Shown one piece after another: positions 1 through 7,691 of a stretch of 14,071 nt of DNA. The DNA is from CAZGMJ01 sp964526785 (GTDB lineage Bacteria; Planctomycetota; Phycisphaerae; Sedimentisphaerales; Anaerobacaceae). Both the position numbers and the translations under genes were made by a program. The notes beneath the pieces were generated by a model. The model was not told the origin of the DNA. It saw only the letters and a program-made list of their open reading frames with translations, and made no database searches. The stretch's first letter is position 1, and every line of letters starts with the position of its first letter. Location: NCBI GenBank assembly GCA_964526785.1, contig CAZGMJ010000098.1, positions 1 to 14,071 on the forward strand, read 5' to 3'.

Positions 1-233
1 CAACATTCACGGCCTGTGGGAATCCAGCAAGGAACTGAAGGTCAGTTGAGGCTGAGATTCACAAGGACCGGTCTTAATTGCGGTCCAGGCAAGCAGTGGC
101 TCGGTTGAAGCCCTCTGTCACCGGTCCGGTGCAATACGTGAGGAGCAGCAAGCACGTGTCCTCACGCGGCGGGCATGCCCAAGATCGAGCGACATTCAGA
201 TTGACAAGATAAATGATCTATCAGGAGAAACCG
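1..233. other. Leader region upstream of osmC, with inverted repeats
   Basis: No complete gene is visible here. A plus-strand frame is open from the window edge to a TGA at 47-49 (last residues ...ESSKELKVS) and could be the tail of an upstream gene, but about 15 codons are too few to identify. Downstream lie related GC-rich inverted repeats. GGACCG at 65-70 pairs with CGGTCC at 81-86, and CACCG (119-123) pairs with CGGTG (127-131). The first could be a weak terminator for the upstream gene, although no T-run follows it. I found no convincing -35/-10 pair for the following gene. Confidence 0.3.
223..228 (+). promoter_or_regulatory. Ribosome binding site deciding the osmC start
   Basis: AGGAGA lies 5 nt before the ATG at 234. 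The frame is also open from an earlier ATG at 213, but that one has no Shine-Dalgarno sequence and would add seven residues not expected in the family. The site therefore supports 234 as the start. Confidence 0.7.
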
Positions 234-662
234 ATGGCCAAAAGAACATCCGAAGCAACGTGGAAAGGTACCCTGCAAGACGGAACAGGTAAGATGCAAT
301 TGGGCAGCGGCACATTCGAAGGTTCGTATTCATTCGAATCACGATTCGAGAACGGTGCCGGGACGAACCCCGAGGAGCTTATTGCGGCCGCTCACGCCGG
401 TTGCTTTTCCATGGCTCTTTCGCACGCGCTCGAGGAAGCCGGCTATAACCCGGAATCCATTCATACCAAGGCACACGTCAGCATCGAGAAGGCCGGCGAA
501 GGCTTCAAGATCACTACTATTGAACTCGAAACCGAGGGCAACGTTCCCAACATCGAAGCCGAAGCCTTCGAAAAGCAGGCCGAGGCGGCAAAGGAAGGCT
601 GTCCCGTTTCCCAGGCTCTGGCCGGAGCAAAAATCGAGCTATCCGCACGTCTGGCCGGTTAG
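234..662 (+). CDS. osmC: OsmC/Ohr family peroxide reductase
   Basis: This 142-residue protein has the size and layout of OsmC. The family consists of cytosolic homodimers that reduce organic hydroperoxides and H2O2 through two redox cysteines. The peroxidatic cysteine is C57 in AAHAGCF and the resolving cysteine is C123 in KEGCPVSQAL. R37 and the E47/E48 pair in TNPEEL match the conserved catalytic Arg and Glu. The N-terminus (AKRTSEATWKGTLQDG) is typical of the OsmC rather than the Ohr subgroup. The start at 234 is set by an AGGAGA site. The TAG stop (660-662) overlaps by 4 nt the stop of the convergent phosphodiesterase gene. Family assignment is secure; the preferred peroxide and the physiological reductant cannot be read from the sequence. 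Confidence 0.93.
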   Translation: MAKRTSEATWKGTLQDGTGKMQLGSGTFEGSYSFESRFENGAGTNPEELIAAAHAGCFSMALSHALEEAGYNPESIHTKAHVSIEKAGEGFKITTIELETEGNVPNIEAEAFEKQAEAAKEGCPVSQALAGAKIELSARLAG

Positions 663-3058
663 CCCTCACGGTTGTTTACAGCATCAGATTCGGATTTGAG
701 CTGAAGTTCCGCCATAAGCGGTCGGTGATCTGAGGCTGTGCGCGCCAAGTAGGTGTCGGGCACCTGGACGTCTACAACTTCAAGTTCTTTACTAATGAAT
801 ACATGATCGATCCGGGCGAGCGGATAATGGCCAAACCAGGTCTTCCGCGCTCCGGCGCTGTGTTCATCCTGCACGTCCCTGAATTGCTCCATGCACAATC
901 GCCAGACAGGCGAACCCGGTACAGCATTGAAATCTCCACAGAGAATGGTGGCATCGCATGTCCCCTCGTCCGGCTTAAGCCAATCATCGCCCAGCACTTC
1001 CTTCATCTGAAGCAGTCGCTCGCCCCGGCGCAGGCCGAGGTGCGTATTTATAATGCGGATGCAGGCCTGGCCGAACTCTACCTCGGCGCAGATCGCACCC
1101 CGCGGCTCGAACGTCTTGCCGACCGGACAGGGCAAAGCACCCGCCTTAATGAGTTTCATTGGCCAACGGCTCAATATGCAGTCACCGTACCGTTCCTCCT
1201 CCACACACACCGTCGTATTGAAGTGGTAGTACATATCCAGATACTTCGCGATTGCGTGCGCCTGGTCCATACCGTTGGTGCGCAGGCGTCCGACATCGAC
1301 TTCCTGGAGCGCAACGACATCCGGGTTGCAGCGAGCGATGACCCGCGCAATGCGATGGGGCGAGAGTTTGCCGTCCAGTCCGATGCAACTATGAACGTTA
1401 TACGTCATCACGCGCAGGGTTCGGCGGGATTCTGGATAGATCGGTGCCGAACGAGTTCGCTCTGCCCGTCCAAGCAATTCCATAGCCGCTCGGCGCAACT
1501 CGAGCGGTCGCATGTAACCTTTCTGGCCGAGGCCGAAAGGCGCGTCGGCGGGCGCCATGGCGAAAGCGTGTGTTTCCTCCAGTCCCGGACCTGCATGCGA
1601 ACCGTTCTCCATTGGGAAAGACAGACTGGGCCCGTGTGGATTCCAGCCGCTGATGACCACGTCCCCGGCAGCGGGATGGTTACATAGACCAACAAGATCC
1701 GCGGCCATCTCGTCCAAAAACGGGTGGTCCTCTGGAAACACCGATGCCGCCTCGGCGGGCAATTCGAAGCGGCCCTCAGGCGTCCTTGCGGCAACCTTGT
1801 CTGCGTCTTTGCGCAAGAGTACAAGGGGAATATGTGCATTCTCCACCAGATCGCGCGCAAATTGCTCCAAACCATCCTCGTCAAGTCTCTCAGCAAGGTA
1901 GATGAAACCCACAGGGCCCATGCCCGCAACCATCGCTTTTCCGTCCGGCCGACCGTTGGAATCAGCTTGTGAAGTGTGATCCTTCCTGAATATCTCCATC
2001 CTTTTCAACTGGACGCCTCGGCTTGCAACCATCTGTCCGCGATCGGACTGAGCCTTGCGCCCATCGAGTACATCATTGACCGCCTGCTCGATGGTGACGC
2101 CGTACGCCCGACAGTACGGTTCGGTTTCTTCGTTGCCGTGATCGGAGTATATCCATACGTCGTAATCCCGCCGGGCCGAACGGTTAGCCGCCAACCAAAT
2201 CCGCTTGATTGCATCGTCGATACCTTTGAGCGACCAGTGGGCAAATTTTGATGAGGGACCGCGCCGATGTGTTTGTTCGTCGTAGCCGATAAGGTCCAGA
2301 TGAACGACAGGCAGGCCTCTGGCGACATCGATCTTCGCACCAATAACCGCCATCTCCCTCAAGAAGACGCACACACCGACGCGCGACGGTATGAACTTGA
2401 TTTCTCTCCAGAGATCGCGGCCGCTAAAGACGCCGCTGCAACAGTCAATGAGAGCGAGAAAGAACTCTATGACAACAAGCGCACCCGCCCGGACCATACT
2501 GTACGGGTTTAACATGTAGATTAGAAATGTCCGTAGAGGGTGGCCGGTTCGCATAAAGGATTCCAGATTCACCTTGGACACGCAGAAATGGGCCTCCTCG
2601 GCTCCGCCTGAATAGATGTCGCAATAGGCACTGCCCCCGGCGAGCAGTCCGCTCCCCTCCTCGGCAAGTCTTTGCTCCATGACATTTGCCGCCGAAGGGT
2701 CATACATGCGAAAGAGTTTCTCTTCTTCCGGATCGCGAAAGCTAAATGCCGGGACGGCAGTTTTGACGCCATAGAGCAGTTCGGCGGTCACCGCCGGCGT
2801 GCTTGAAGGCAACCCACTATATAGCGAATGCAGCGTATACTCCTGCTTACCGAGGAGCGACTTCAAAAACGGCATATTTCCGCTGTTCATCGCCTTTTGG
2901 AACTGATTGCGGGAAAGGCCGTCGATCTGGATGAGGACCAGGCCGGGATCAGACTGCGCTTCTTCCGAGACCGAAAGGCCCAGCAGTCGCACCAGCAGCG
3001 CGCTGCGGCTCCACCAGCGCCGCATCTTGCGCACGAATAGTTCAATCGCCTCGAACAT
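659..3058 (-). CDS. AP-superfamily phosphodiesterase fused to EEP-family hydrolase
   Basis: The protein has 799 residues and two phosphoesterase modules. The N-terminal half (about 35-525) looks like the alkaline-phosphatase/nucleotide pyrophosphatase fold. D46 in IDGLS is the first metal ligand, T87 in PSSTPA the likely nucleophile, D260 and H264 match the PDxxGH-type motif, D306-H307 are in YSDHGNEE, and H488 is in GSHAGPG. The C-terminal part (about 545-790) is an endonuclease/exonuclease/phosphatase domain with N554 (TYNVHS), E586 (LQEVD), H673 (NTHLG), D709/N711 (GDFN) and D777-H778 (SDHRP). Both sites look intact. A hydrophobic stretch near 192-211 could insert in or lie on a membrane. 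There is no classical signal peptide. The start at 3058 is chosen because GGAGA lies 7 nt upstream; the frame itself continues into the preceding gene. The gene follows a GT4 gene after 17 nt. Substrate unknown; phospholipids, nucleotides or glycan phosphodiesters are all possible. Confidence 0.85.
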   Translation of the reverse strand: MFEAIELFVRKMRRWWSRSALLVRLLGLSVSEEAQSDPGLVLIQIDGLSRNQFQKAMNSGNMPFLKSLLGKQEYTLHSLYSGLPSSTPAVTAELLYGVKTAVPAFSFRDPEEEKLFRMYDPSAANVMEQRLAEEGSGLLAGGSAYCDIYSGGAEEAHFCVSKVNLESFMRTGHPLRTFLIYMLNPYSMVRAGALVVIEFFLALIDCCSGVFSGRDLWREIKFIPSRVGVCVFLREMAVIGAKIDVARGLPVVHLDLIGYDEQTHRRGPSSKFAHWSLKGIDDAIKRIWLAANRSARRDYDVWIYSDHGNEETEPYCRAYGVTIEQAVNDVLDGRKAQSDRGQMVASRGVQLKRMEIFRKDHTSQADSNGRPDGKAMVAGMGPVGFIYLAERLDEDGLEQFARDLVENAHIPLVLLRKDADKVAARTPEGRFELPAEAASVFPEDHPFLDEMAADLVGLCNHPAAGDVVISGWNPHGPSLSFPMENGSHAGPGLEETHAFAMAPADAPFGLGQKGYMRPLELRRAAMELLGRAERTRSAPIYPESRRTLRVMTYNVHSCIGLDGKLSPHRIARVIARCNPDVVALQEVDVGRLRTNGMDQAHAIAKYLDMYYHFNTTVCVEEERYGDCILSRWPMKLIKAGALPCPVGKTFEPRGAICAEVEFGQACIRIINTHLGLRRGERLLQMKEVLGDDWLKPDEGTCDATILCGDFNAVPGSPVWRLCMEQFRDVQDEHSAGARKTWFGHYPLARIDHVFISKELEVVDVQVPDTYLARTASDHRPLMAELQLKSESDAVNNREG

Positions 3059-3065
3059 GATGTCT

Positions 3066-3077
3066 TCTCCACCTCCT
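3066..3077 (-). promoter_or_regulatory. Ribosome binding site for the AP-EEP gene, overlapping the GT4 stop
   Basis: On the minus strand AGGAGGTGGAGA ends 7 nt before the ATG at 3058 and overlaps the stop codon of the upstream glycosyltransferase (3076-3078). This fixes the start and implies that both genes lie on one transcript, with re-initiating ribosomes likely. Confidence 0.7.
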
Positions 3078-4341
3078 ATACGATCTCTTTCCCGTTGCCT
3101 CCAGCCGCCTCGGCCCAGTTCTTGAGTAGTTCCCACTCGGCCTTGACCTGCTCGACAGCCCGCTCCCACAGATGGTCTTCTCGGGAGGGATCGGGTTTTG
3201 CGTCCATCGCCTTATGATACAAGTCGAGCATTCTCTCAGCGCAAGATGTGAGTGCGAACTTCTCGGCCGTAGCATATGCTTCTTTACGATATTCCGCCAT
3301 TTTCTTATCATTGGATACATACATATCATCGAGCGCCCGGCTGAACGTGCTTTGATTCTCTGTGCGCAGAAGACGTCCGTTTACACGATTCCGCACCACC
3401 TCTCGAACGCCCGATGCATCAATGGCCACGACGGGAACACTTGCGGCCATGGCCTCTGCGAGCACCATACCCTGGGTCTCGCTCTTCGACGCAAACGCGA
3501 GGATGTCCGTTGCGTGGTACGCGTCTATAAGTTCGCGTCCTTCGAGGGTGCCGGACAGAATCAATCGATTCGCAACACCGGCCTCTTCAAATGCAGCTCG
3601 AATATCTGCGTCCGATTCACCCGAGCCAACCGCGAGAAACCACGCATCGTCCTTCGACGCCACGAAATCCGCCACCGCCCGGGCAAGAAACTCCAGGTTC
3701 TTCTCGGCTGCAAGACGTCCCACGTACCCAACGACGAATGCATCCGCTGGTATTTGGTACTGTTTGCGGATACTCGCACCATCGCCATCTGCAAATCTCG
3801 CAACATCGACCCCTGTCGGAATTGTCTGTATCGGAGTCTTGACGCCGCGCATCTGCAGAATCTGGGCAATCGTCTGACTCGGCGCGACCACGTGATCGCA
3901 CAGGCCGCAGTAACCCGTTACCAGATTGATGACGAATTCCTTCATTCGCGGCGCATTTGCGGGGACATAGTGAAGATATTGTTCGTACATCGTATGATGT
4001 GTGAAGATCAGCGGACAGCCCCAGCCGCTGGCAACCCGCATGGCGGTGCTGCCAAGCAGATAAGGATGGTGAGAATGTACAATGTCCGGCTTGAACGATT
4101 CCAGATGGGCCTTCAGGAACCCAGGGACCGGGATTGCCATCGAAAAATCACTGCCGTTGAAGTTCTGAATCGCCGGTACTCGAATCACGTCTTGCTCGGA
4201 CTCGGGCTGATTCGGGAAAACGGGCGCCACAACCACCGTTCGATGCCCCGCCTTTCGATATTGCTCTGTAAACGCGCTGACTGAGCGAGCGACGCCTCCG
4301 ACATGGGGCAGATACGTATTGGTCACCATCAGAATGTTCAT
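3076..4341 (-). CDS. Glycosyltransferase family 4 (diacylglycerol glucosyltransferase-like)
   Basis: This 421-residue GT-B enzyme is complete. The N-terminal acceptor domain starts MNILMVTNTYLPHVGGVARSV, with the GGVARS loop at 15-20 and an HSHHPYLLG motif at 89-97. The C-terminal nucleotide-sugar domain has VGRLAAEKN (207-215) and the EX7E signature E288/E296 in SETQGMVLAEA. The HSHHP and THHTMYEQYLHYVP (114-127) segments resemble bacterial processive or mono-glucosyldiacylglycerol synthases, so a membrane-lipid acceptor is a reasonable inference. Other GT4 acceptors, such as polysaccharide or phosphatidyl-inositol-type lipids, are not excluded. The ATG at 4341 has GAGG 7 nt upstream. It heads a two-gene operon with the AP-EEP fusion. 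Confidence 0.88.
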   Translation of the reverse strand: MNILMVTNTYLPHVGGVARSVSAFTEQYRKAGHRTVVVAPVFPNQPESEQDVIRVPAIQNFNGSDFSMAIPVPGFLKAHLESFKPDIVHSHHPYLLGSTAMRVASGWGCPLIFTHHTMYEQYLHYVPANAPRMKEFVINLVTGYCGLCDHVVAPSQTIAQILQMRGVKTPIQTIPTGVDVARFADGDGASIRKQYQIPADAFVVGYVGRLAAEKNLEFLARAVADFVASKDDAWFLAVGSGESDADIRAAFEEAGVANRLILSGTLEGRELIDAYHATDILAFASKSETQGMVLAEAMAASVPVVAIDASGVREVVRNRVNGRLLRTENQSTFSRALDDMYVSNDKKMAEYRKEAYATAEKFALTSCAERMLDLYHKAMDAKPDPSREDHLWERAVEQVKAEWELLKNWAEAAGGNGKEIV

Positions 4342-4625
4342 ATCATAGCCTCACATCCACACATTCATACACACCACGAATGCTCTCATCAAGGTCTACC
4401 GTTCAAAAACAGTATGGTTCAGCGTCCAAACAACGATTCAACCTTAACAAGTATTTGCCATTCGTCCGGCTTTCTGCCGGCCCCGGCGCCTCGACAGTCG
4501 AGAGGCGGGCTTCGTTATCCAAAACCCGCCTTCGACTATACGACTGCGTGTGTCAGTCGACACCAATGGTCAATATGCCGCTTCGTCTGCCTGCTCAGTC
4601 TGCACAAGGCCGCACGGTCGCCGAG
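4342..4625. other. Intergenic region with overlapping stem-loops between the BON gene and the GT4 gene
   Basis: No gene is visible. The stretch holds four short perfect stems: CCGGC 4466-4470 with 4476-4480; CGCCTC 4487-4492 with GAGGCG 4502-4507; AGGCGGG 4503-4509 with CCCGCCT 4525-4531; and CGACTG 4541-4546 with CAGTCG 4554-4559. The second and third share bases 4503-4507 and cannot form together. Any of them could end the BON transcript, although none is followed by a clear U-tract on the minus strand. The GT4 promoter should lie between about 4360 and 4460, but no good consensus pair was found. Confidence 0.45.
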
Positions 4626-6173
4626 TCAGTACTCACCGGGCGGTTCCGCCCAGAAACTCTCGGCGACTCGGTCGTTCTCTTCGACGCGTACGTGCGTGTA
4701 CACAGTATGGGCCCCGCCTTCGAAGGCATTTTCGACGGAGTCCACCAATTCGGCATAATCATCCACAGTGCCAACGATCGTGGCTTCTCCTTCCTCGACT
4801 CCGACGCTAAGATCCCCGCCGTCGACAAACGGACTCCAGAACCATTCGTCGTTAATACCGGCCTCTATCTCTTCGTCGCTTTTGTAGGGCCATTCGCGAT
4901 TGATGACGATGCTGTTCAAAACCGACACGATACCGTTAACGCGCGAGGCCACGTCTTCCGCCTGCCGCTTTTCAAAGATATTATCGACATTTCCGCGAAG
5001 ATATGCCTTGCGATTTCGAACCGTCACTCCAACTTCATGCCGTTCGACGACCGGATCCCAAGAAAGTGCTTTGGCAACCTTCGCAGCCAGTTCAGCGTCG
5101 CTTGAATCTTCGTCTTTGGCGGGTCTGACCTTTATCTTGTTATTGACGTTCCAGACGCCCGCCGTATTGCAGGCCGCATTTGCAGCCGCTCGTTTGGCCT
5201 TGAGGTTATCCACCGTACCGGTCAAGATCACTTCGGCATCTTCGACAGACACCTGAATCTTGAACGATGCGACCCGGGGATCCGCTATCATCGCGTCAAG
5301 CGCTGCTTGCTTGATCTCACTGTCTCGTTTGATAATGGCCGCTTTTTTGCGAATCATCTTGTCCTCGGCCCAAGGCCTGACCTTCAGGCCCCGCGTGTCC
5401 ACGCGCACGGCACCGACCACCTGAGCCTTATTCTCAGCAGCTCTCTGTTCCGCCATGCTACCGATCGTACCGCTGAGCTTTACGACACCTTTGTCTACCT
5501 TAATGTCGATCAGTTCGTCGTCGATCCGCGGGTCCCACTTCAAACGCATTCTGACGTCCGCTTTGATATCAGCATCCGAACGGGAACCCGTGTACACGTA
5601 ATCGATCTCGTTGATTACCTGTTGTACGCCTCGTACTCTTTTGGCCACCTTTTCCGCCAGGATCTTCTCCGCATACGAATCCACCTCTCCGGTAAGCCGG
5701 ACCACCGCTTCATCCACTTTGACGCTCACTTCGAATACCTCGGTCGCGGGATCCATGGCCAGACTGCTCAGGATATCCTGTTCGATCTCATAGTCGGGCC
5801 GCACTACCGGGCGCACTTCGACCTTGTCCACAATGCTGCGTACGCCTTTTACATGCTCAGTAACATCCACGGCTCGGTCCTTCTCCAAGATGTTCGAAAC
5901 GGTCCCGGACAATGTGACCACACCATTATTAGTGCTCACGTCGATCAAATGCGAAGAAACCCCTTCCTCGAACAGTAGATTCGTTTCCACGGCGTTGGTA
6001 ATATCCGAGTCAGCGATTTGATTCTTAGCGCCGAAAACAGTCAAAACGACGCTCATGAGCACACAGCAAGCGGCCGCAATTATCGCGCGACCCGGGCCGG
6101 CACTCGGGTGACGCGTGCCATTGGTGTCTTTCACCATAGAATTGCTCATTCTCATCGCGGCTTGCGATCTCAT
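4626..6173 (-). CDS. Exported protein with six BON domains
   Basis: The 515-residue product starts with a short polar stretch, then a hydrophobic segment at about 30-49 (AIIAAACCVLMSVVLTVFGA) that is either a signal peptide or an N-terminal membrane anchor. The rest is six consecutive BON domains at about 56-122, 126-194, 199-268, 284-351, 358-427 and 432-498. Each shows the glycine hairpin (LSGTV, LTGEV, LSGTI, LTGTV, LRGNV, IVGTV) and an end like GVxxVxNxIxVRP. BON domains occur in OsmY, where two are present, and in secretins and channels; they are thought to bind phospholipid surfaces and protect the periplasm in osmotic stress. Six copies is long for the family. The domains are divergent, so duplication is old. 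ATG 6173 is preferred because AAGGGGA lies 6 nt upstream; upstream ATGs in the frame overlap a tandem repeat and lack such a site. Confidence 0.88.
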   Translation of the reverse strand: MRSQAAMRMSNSMVKDTNGTRHPSAGPGRAIIAAACCVLMSVVLTVFGAKNQIADSDITNAVETNLLFEEGVSSHLIDVSTNNGVVTLSGTVSNILEKDRAVDVTEHVKGVRSIVDKVEVRPVVRPDYEIEQDILSSLAMDPATEVFEVSVKVDEAVVRLTGEVDSYAEKILAEKVAKRVRGVQQVINEIDYVYTGSRSDADIKADVRMRLKWDPRIDDELIDIKVDKGVVKLSGTIGSMAEQRAAENKAQVVGAVRVDTRGLKVRPWAEDKMIRKKAAIIKRDSEIKQAALDAMIADPRVASFKIQVSVEDAEVILTGTVDNLKAKRAAANAACNTAGVWNVNNKIKVRPAKDEDSSDAELAAKVAKALSWDPVVERHEVGVTVRNRKAYLRGNVDNIFEKRQAEDVASRVNGIVSVLNSIVINREWPYKSDEEIEAGINDEWFWSPFVDGGDLSVGVEEGEATIVGTVDDYAELVDSVENAFEGGAHTVYTHVRVEENDRVAESFWAEPPGEY

Positions 6174-6202
6174 AGACAATCCCCTTTCTTCTGCCATAGA
6201 CA

Positions 6203-6240
6203 ACATTTCACTGTTCACAATACATTTCACTGTTCACAAT
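6203..6240 (-). repeat. Perfect 19-bp tandem direct repeat upstream of the BON gene
   Basis: ACATTTCACTGTTCACAAT occurs at 6203-6221 and again, immediately adjacent and identical, at 6222-6240. The pair sits 30 to 67 nt upstream of the BON gene start codon on its coding side. It could be a double operator, a 5'-UTR element or a recent slippage duplication. On the minus strand each unit reads ATTGTGAACAGTGAAATGT. Confidence 0.85.
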
Positions 6241-6885
6241 GAATATCGTAAGACGTCCGCGGTACGCGAAAAATAGGGGGAATGCTTAATTGGGTATGGG
6301 TATTCTCTTACACCACAATCGGCCGCTGGCGAAACGCGCAATGCTCTTCACCGATGTGCCGTAGAGAATGCTGCTGCCTGCTGGATCAATTCAGACAGAA
6401 GATAGCCTGAATGACTTTTCCCGCCAAGAGGAATGCTCCAGCCATATGTGGTGTTCAGGTCACGCAGCAGCCATCCTTTGTCGGGCATGGGGATCCGGGA
6501 AGAGGGTCAGTGGTGCTCGGGCCAGCGGGACCAGGAGAGCTTTCGCACTATGGTTCTTTGTACCGGCTGCGCAAAGAAGACTGATGGGCAAGTAGTCCGA
6601 ATGACGGCCGAATGCGCAGCATTGATTACCGGAAATAGCGATAGATATTCAGTGTTGCGACCGAGTACCCGAGCGCGAGCAAATAGTTTTTTAAGGTATT
6701 GCGAGTGCCGAATTAGGGAATTTGCTCATTTCGGCCAGCGGCGATCTGCGTCATGATGGCGCGTGTTGCAGATGGGCGGATATTGGAATCGGAGCCAGGC
6801 GAGGAACTGTACGAGTATCTGCTTGAAGACGCCGGTCGAGGTGACGCGGCTTCTACGACAGAACAGATGATTGGAGACCGACGCA
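6241..6885. other. Long intergenic region between divergent BON and PRC genes
   Basis: About 640 nt separate the BON repeat from the first PRC gene. Several plus-strand frames stay open (for instance 6433-6756), but their translations are rich in Arg, Ser and Cys, match nothing I recognise and lack ribosome binding sites. A 47-codon acidic frame (ATG 6756 to TGA 6897-6899) overlaps the PRC start. The region must hold the promoters of both divergent transcripts. A T-rich stretch (TAGTTTTTTAAGG, near 6683-6695) is the only AT-rich landmark. No RNA gene was recognised. Confidence 0.4.
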
Positions 6886-7626
6886 ATGTTGCGAATTGAT
6901 AAGATTTTGCGCAACTATCATATCCGCGCAACAGATGGGAACATTGGACGGATAGATGATTTCCTATTCGACGGGGACCAATGGATCGTACGTTACACAG
7001 TTGTCGATACAAGCGGATGGCTTCCCGGGCGCAGAGTTCTGCTGATACCCGATGTTCTGGACGAGCCGAGTGCTGAAGGCAAGCTGTTGCCCGTAGATCT
7101 GAGCCGTGAACAGGTTCGCAACAGTCCCGACATCACGACCGACCGGCCCGTGAGCAGGCAGAAAGAGATAGATCTGTTTGAGTATTATGGATGGTCGCCC
7201 TATTGGGGTGCCGGGCACGCGGGCTTCAAACATCCCGTGATGCCGGATGTCGAGCCCGATAAGCAGGAACTGTCCGGGGCACCGACGCCGGGCGATCCGC
7301 ACTTGCGCAGCATGCGGGAAGTGGAAGGTTATCTCGTCAATGCGGAGGACGGGCCTGTGGGCCATGTGGAGGGCTTCATCATCGACGATCAGCAATGGAT
7401 TGTGCGATATATGATGGTTGATACGGGCAAATGGATCTTCGGGCGCAAAGTCCTCATTGCGACGGATTGGATCAAGCGGATCAACTGGAATGACCGGGCG
7501 GTACGCATACATTGCTCGCAGCATGAGGTGAAGGAGAGCCCCGAGTACGACCCCGGCGAGCCGATTAACCGCGAATACGAGGTGCAGCTATACGATTTCT
7601 ACGGACGGCCGAAGTACTGGAGATAG
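6886..7626 (+). CDS. PRC-barrel domain protein with two internal repeats
   Basis: The 246-residue protein is built of two copies of one module, about 4-105 and 144-246. Each copy contains a PRC-barrel beta core (GNIGRIDDFLFDGDQWIVRY and GPVGHVEGFIIDDQQWIVRY, each followed by a VVDT/MVDT and a GRRVL/GRKVL strand) and ends in an aromatic tail (YYGWSPYW and FYGRPKYW). PRC-barrel proteins include the photosynthetic reaction-centre H subunit tail and RimM, but stand-alone copies like this one are mostly uncharacterised stress-associated proteins. There is no signal peptide, so it should be cytoplasmic. The ATG at 6886 has GGAGA (6873-6877) 8 nt upstream; a TTG at 6871 would add five residues and have no site. 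It is the first gene of a probable four-gene cluster. Confidence 0.88.
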   Translation: MLRIDKILRNYHIRATDGNIGRIDDFLFDGDQWIVRYTVVDTSGWLPGRRVLLIPDVLDEPSAEGKLLPVDLSREQVRNSPDITTDRPVSRQKEIDLFEYYGWSPYWGAGHAGFKHPVMPDVEPDKQELSGAPTPGDPHLRSMREVEGYLVNAEDGPVGHVEGFIIDDQQWIVRYMMVDTGKWIFGRKVLIATDWIKRINWNDRAVRIHCSQHEVKESPEYDPGEPINREYEVQLYDFYGRPKYWR

Positions 7627-7691
7627 TCCAGCCTAACTGGAATCAGGATTCTGGCGATAGGTTTGAAGGTTCAATGTTAAGGTGAGTAAAG

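Noticed and set aside
803..1687. 294-codon plus-strand open frame
   Set aside because: It is antisense to the EEP domain, whose catalytic motifs are all in the minus frame.
3172..4284. 370-codon plus-strand open frame
   Set aside because: It is exactly antisense to the GT4 gene, has no ribosome binding site and its translation has no recognisable motif; the minus-strand frame carries all GT4 signatures.
5307..5978. 223-codon plus-strand open frame
   Set aside because: It is antisense to the BON array; the repeated His- and Asp-rich segments mirror the repeated BON codons.
6203..6240. The 19-bp tandem repeat as a mini CRISPR array
   Set aside because: The two copies are directly adjacent with no spacer, are too short, and no cas gene is present.
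6433..6756. 107-codon plus-strand open frame in the long intergenic region
   Set aside because: No ribosome binding site, atypical composition, and a second frame is equally open in the same stretch.
6964..7524. 186-codon minus-strand open frame inside the first PRC gene
   Set aside because: The plus frame shows two PRC modules and a good start; the minus frame shows no motif.
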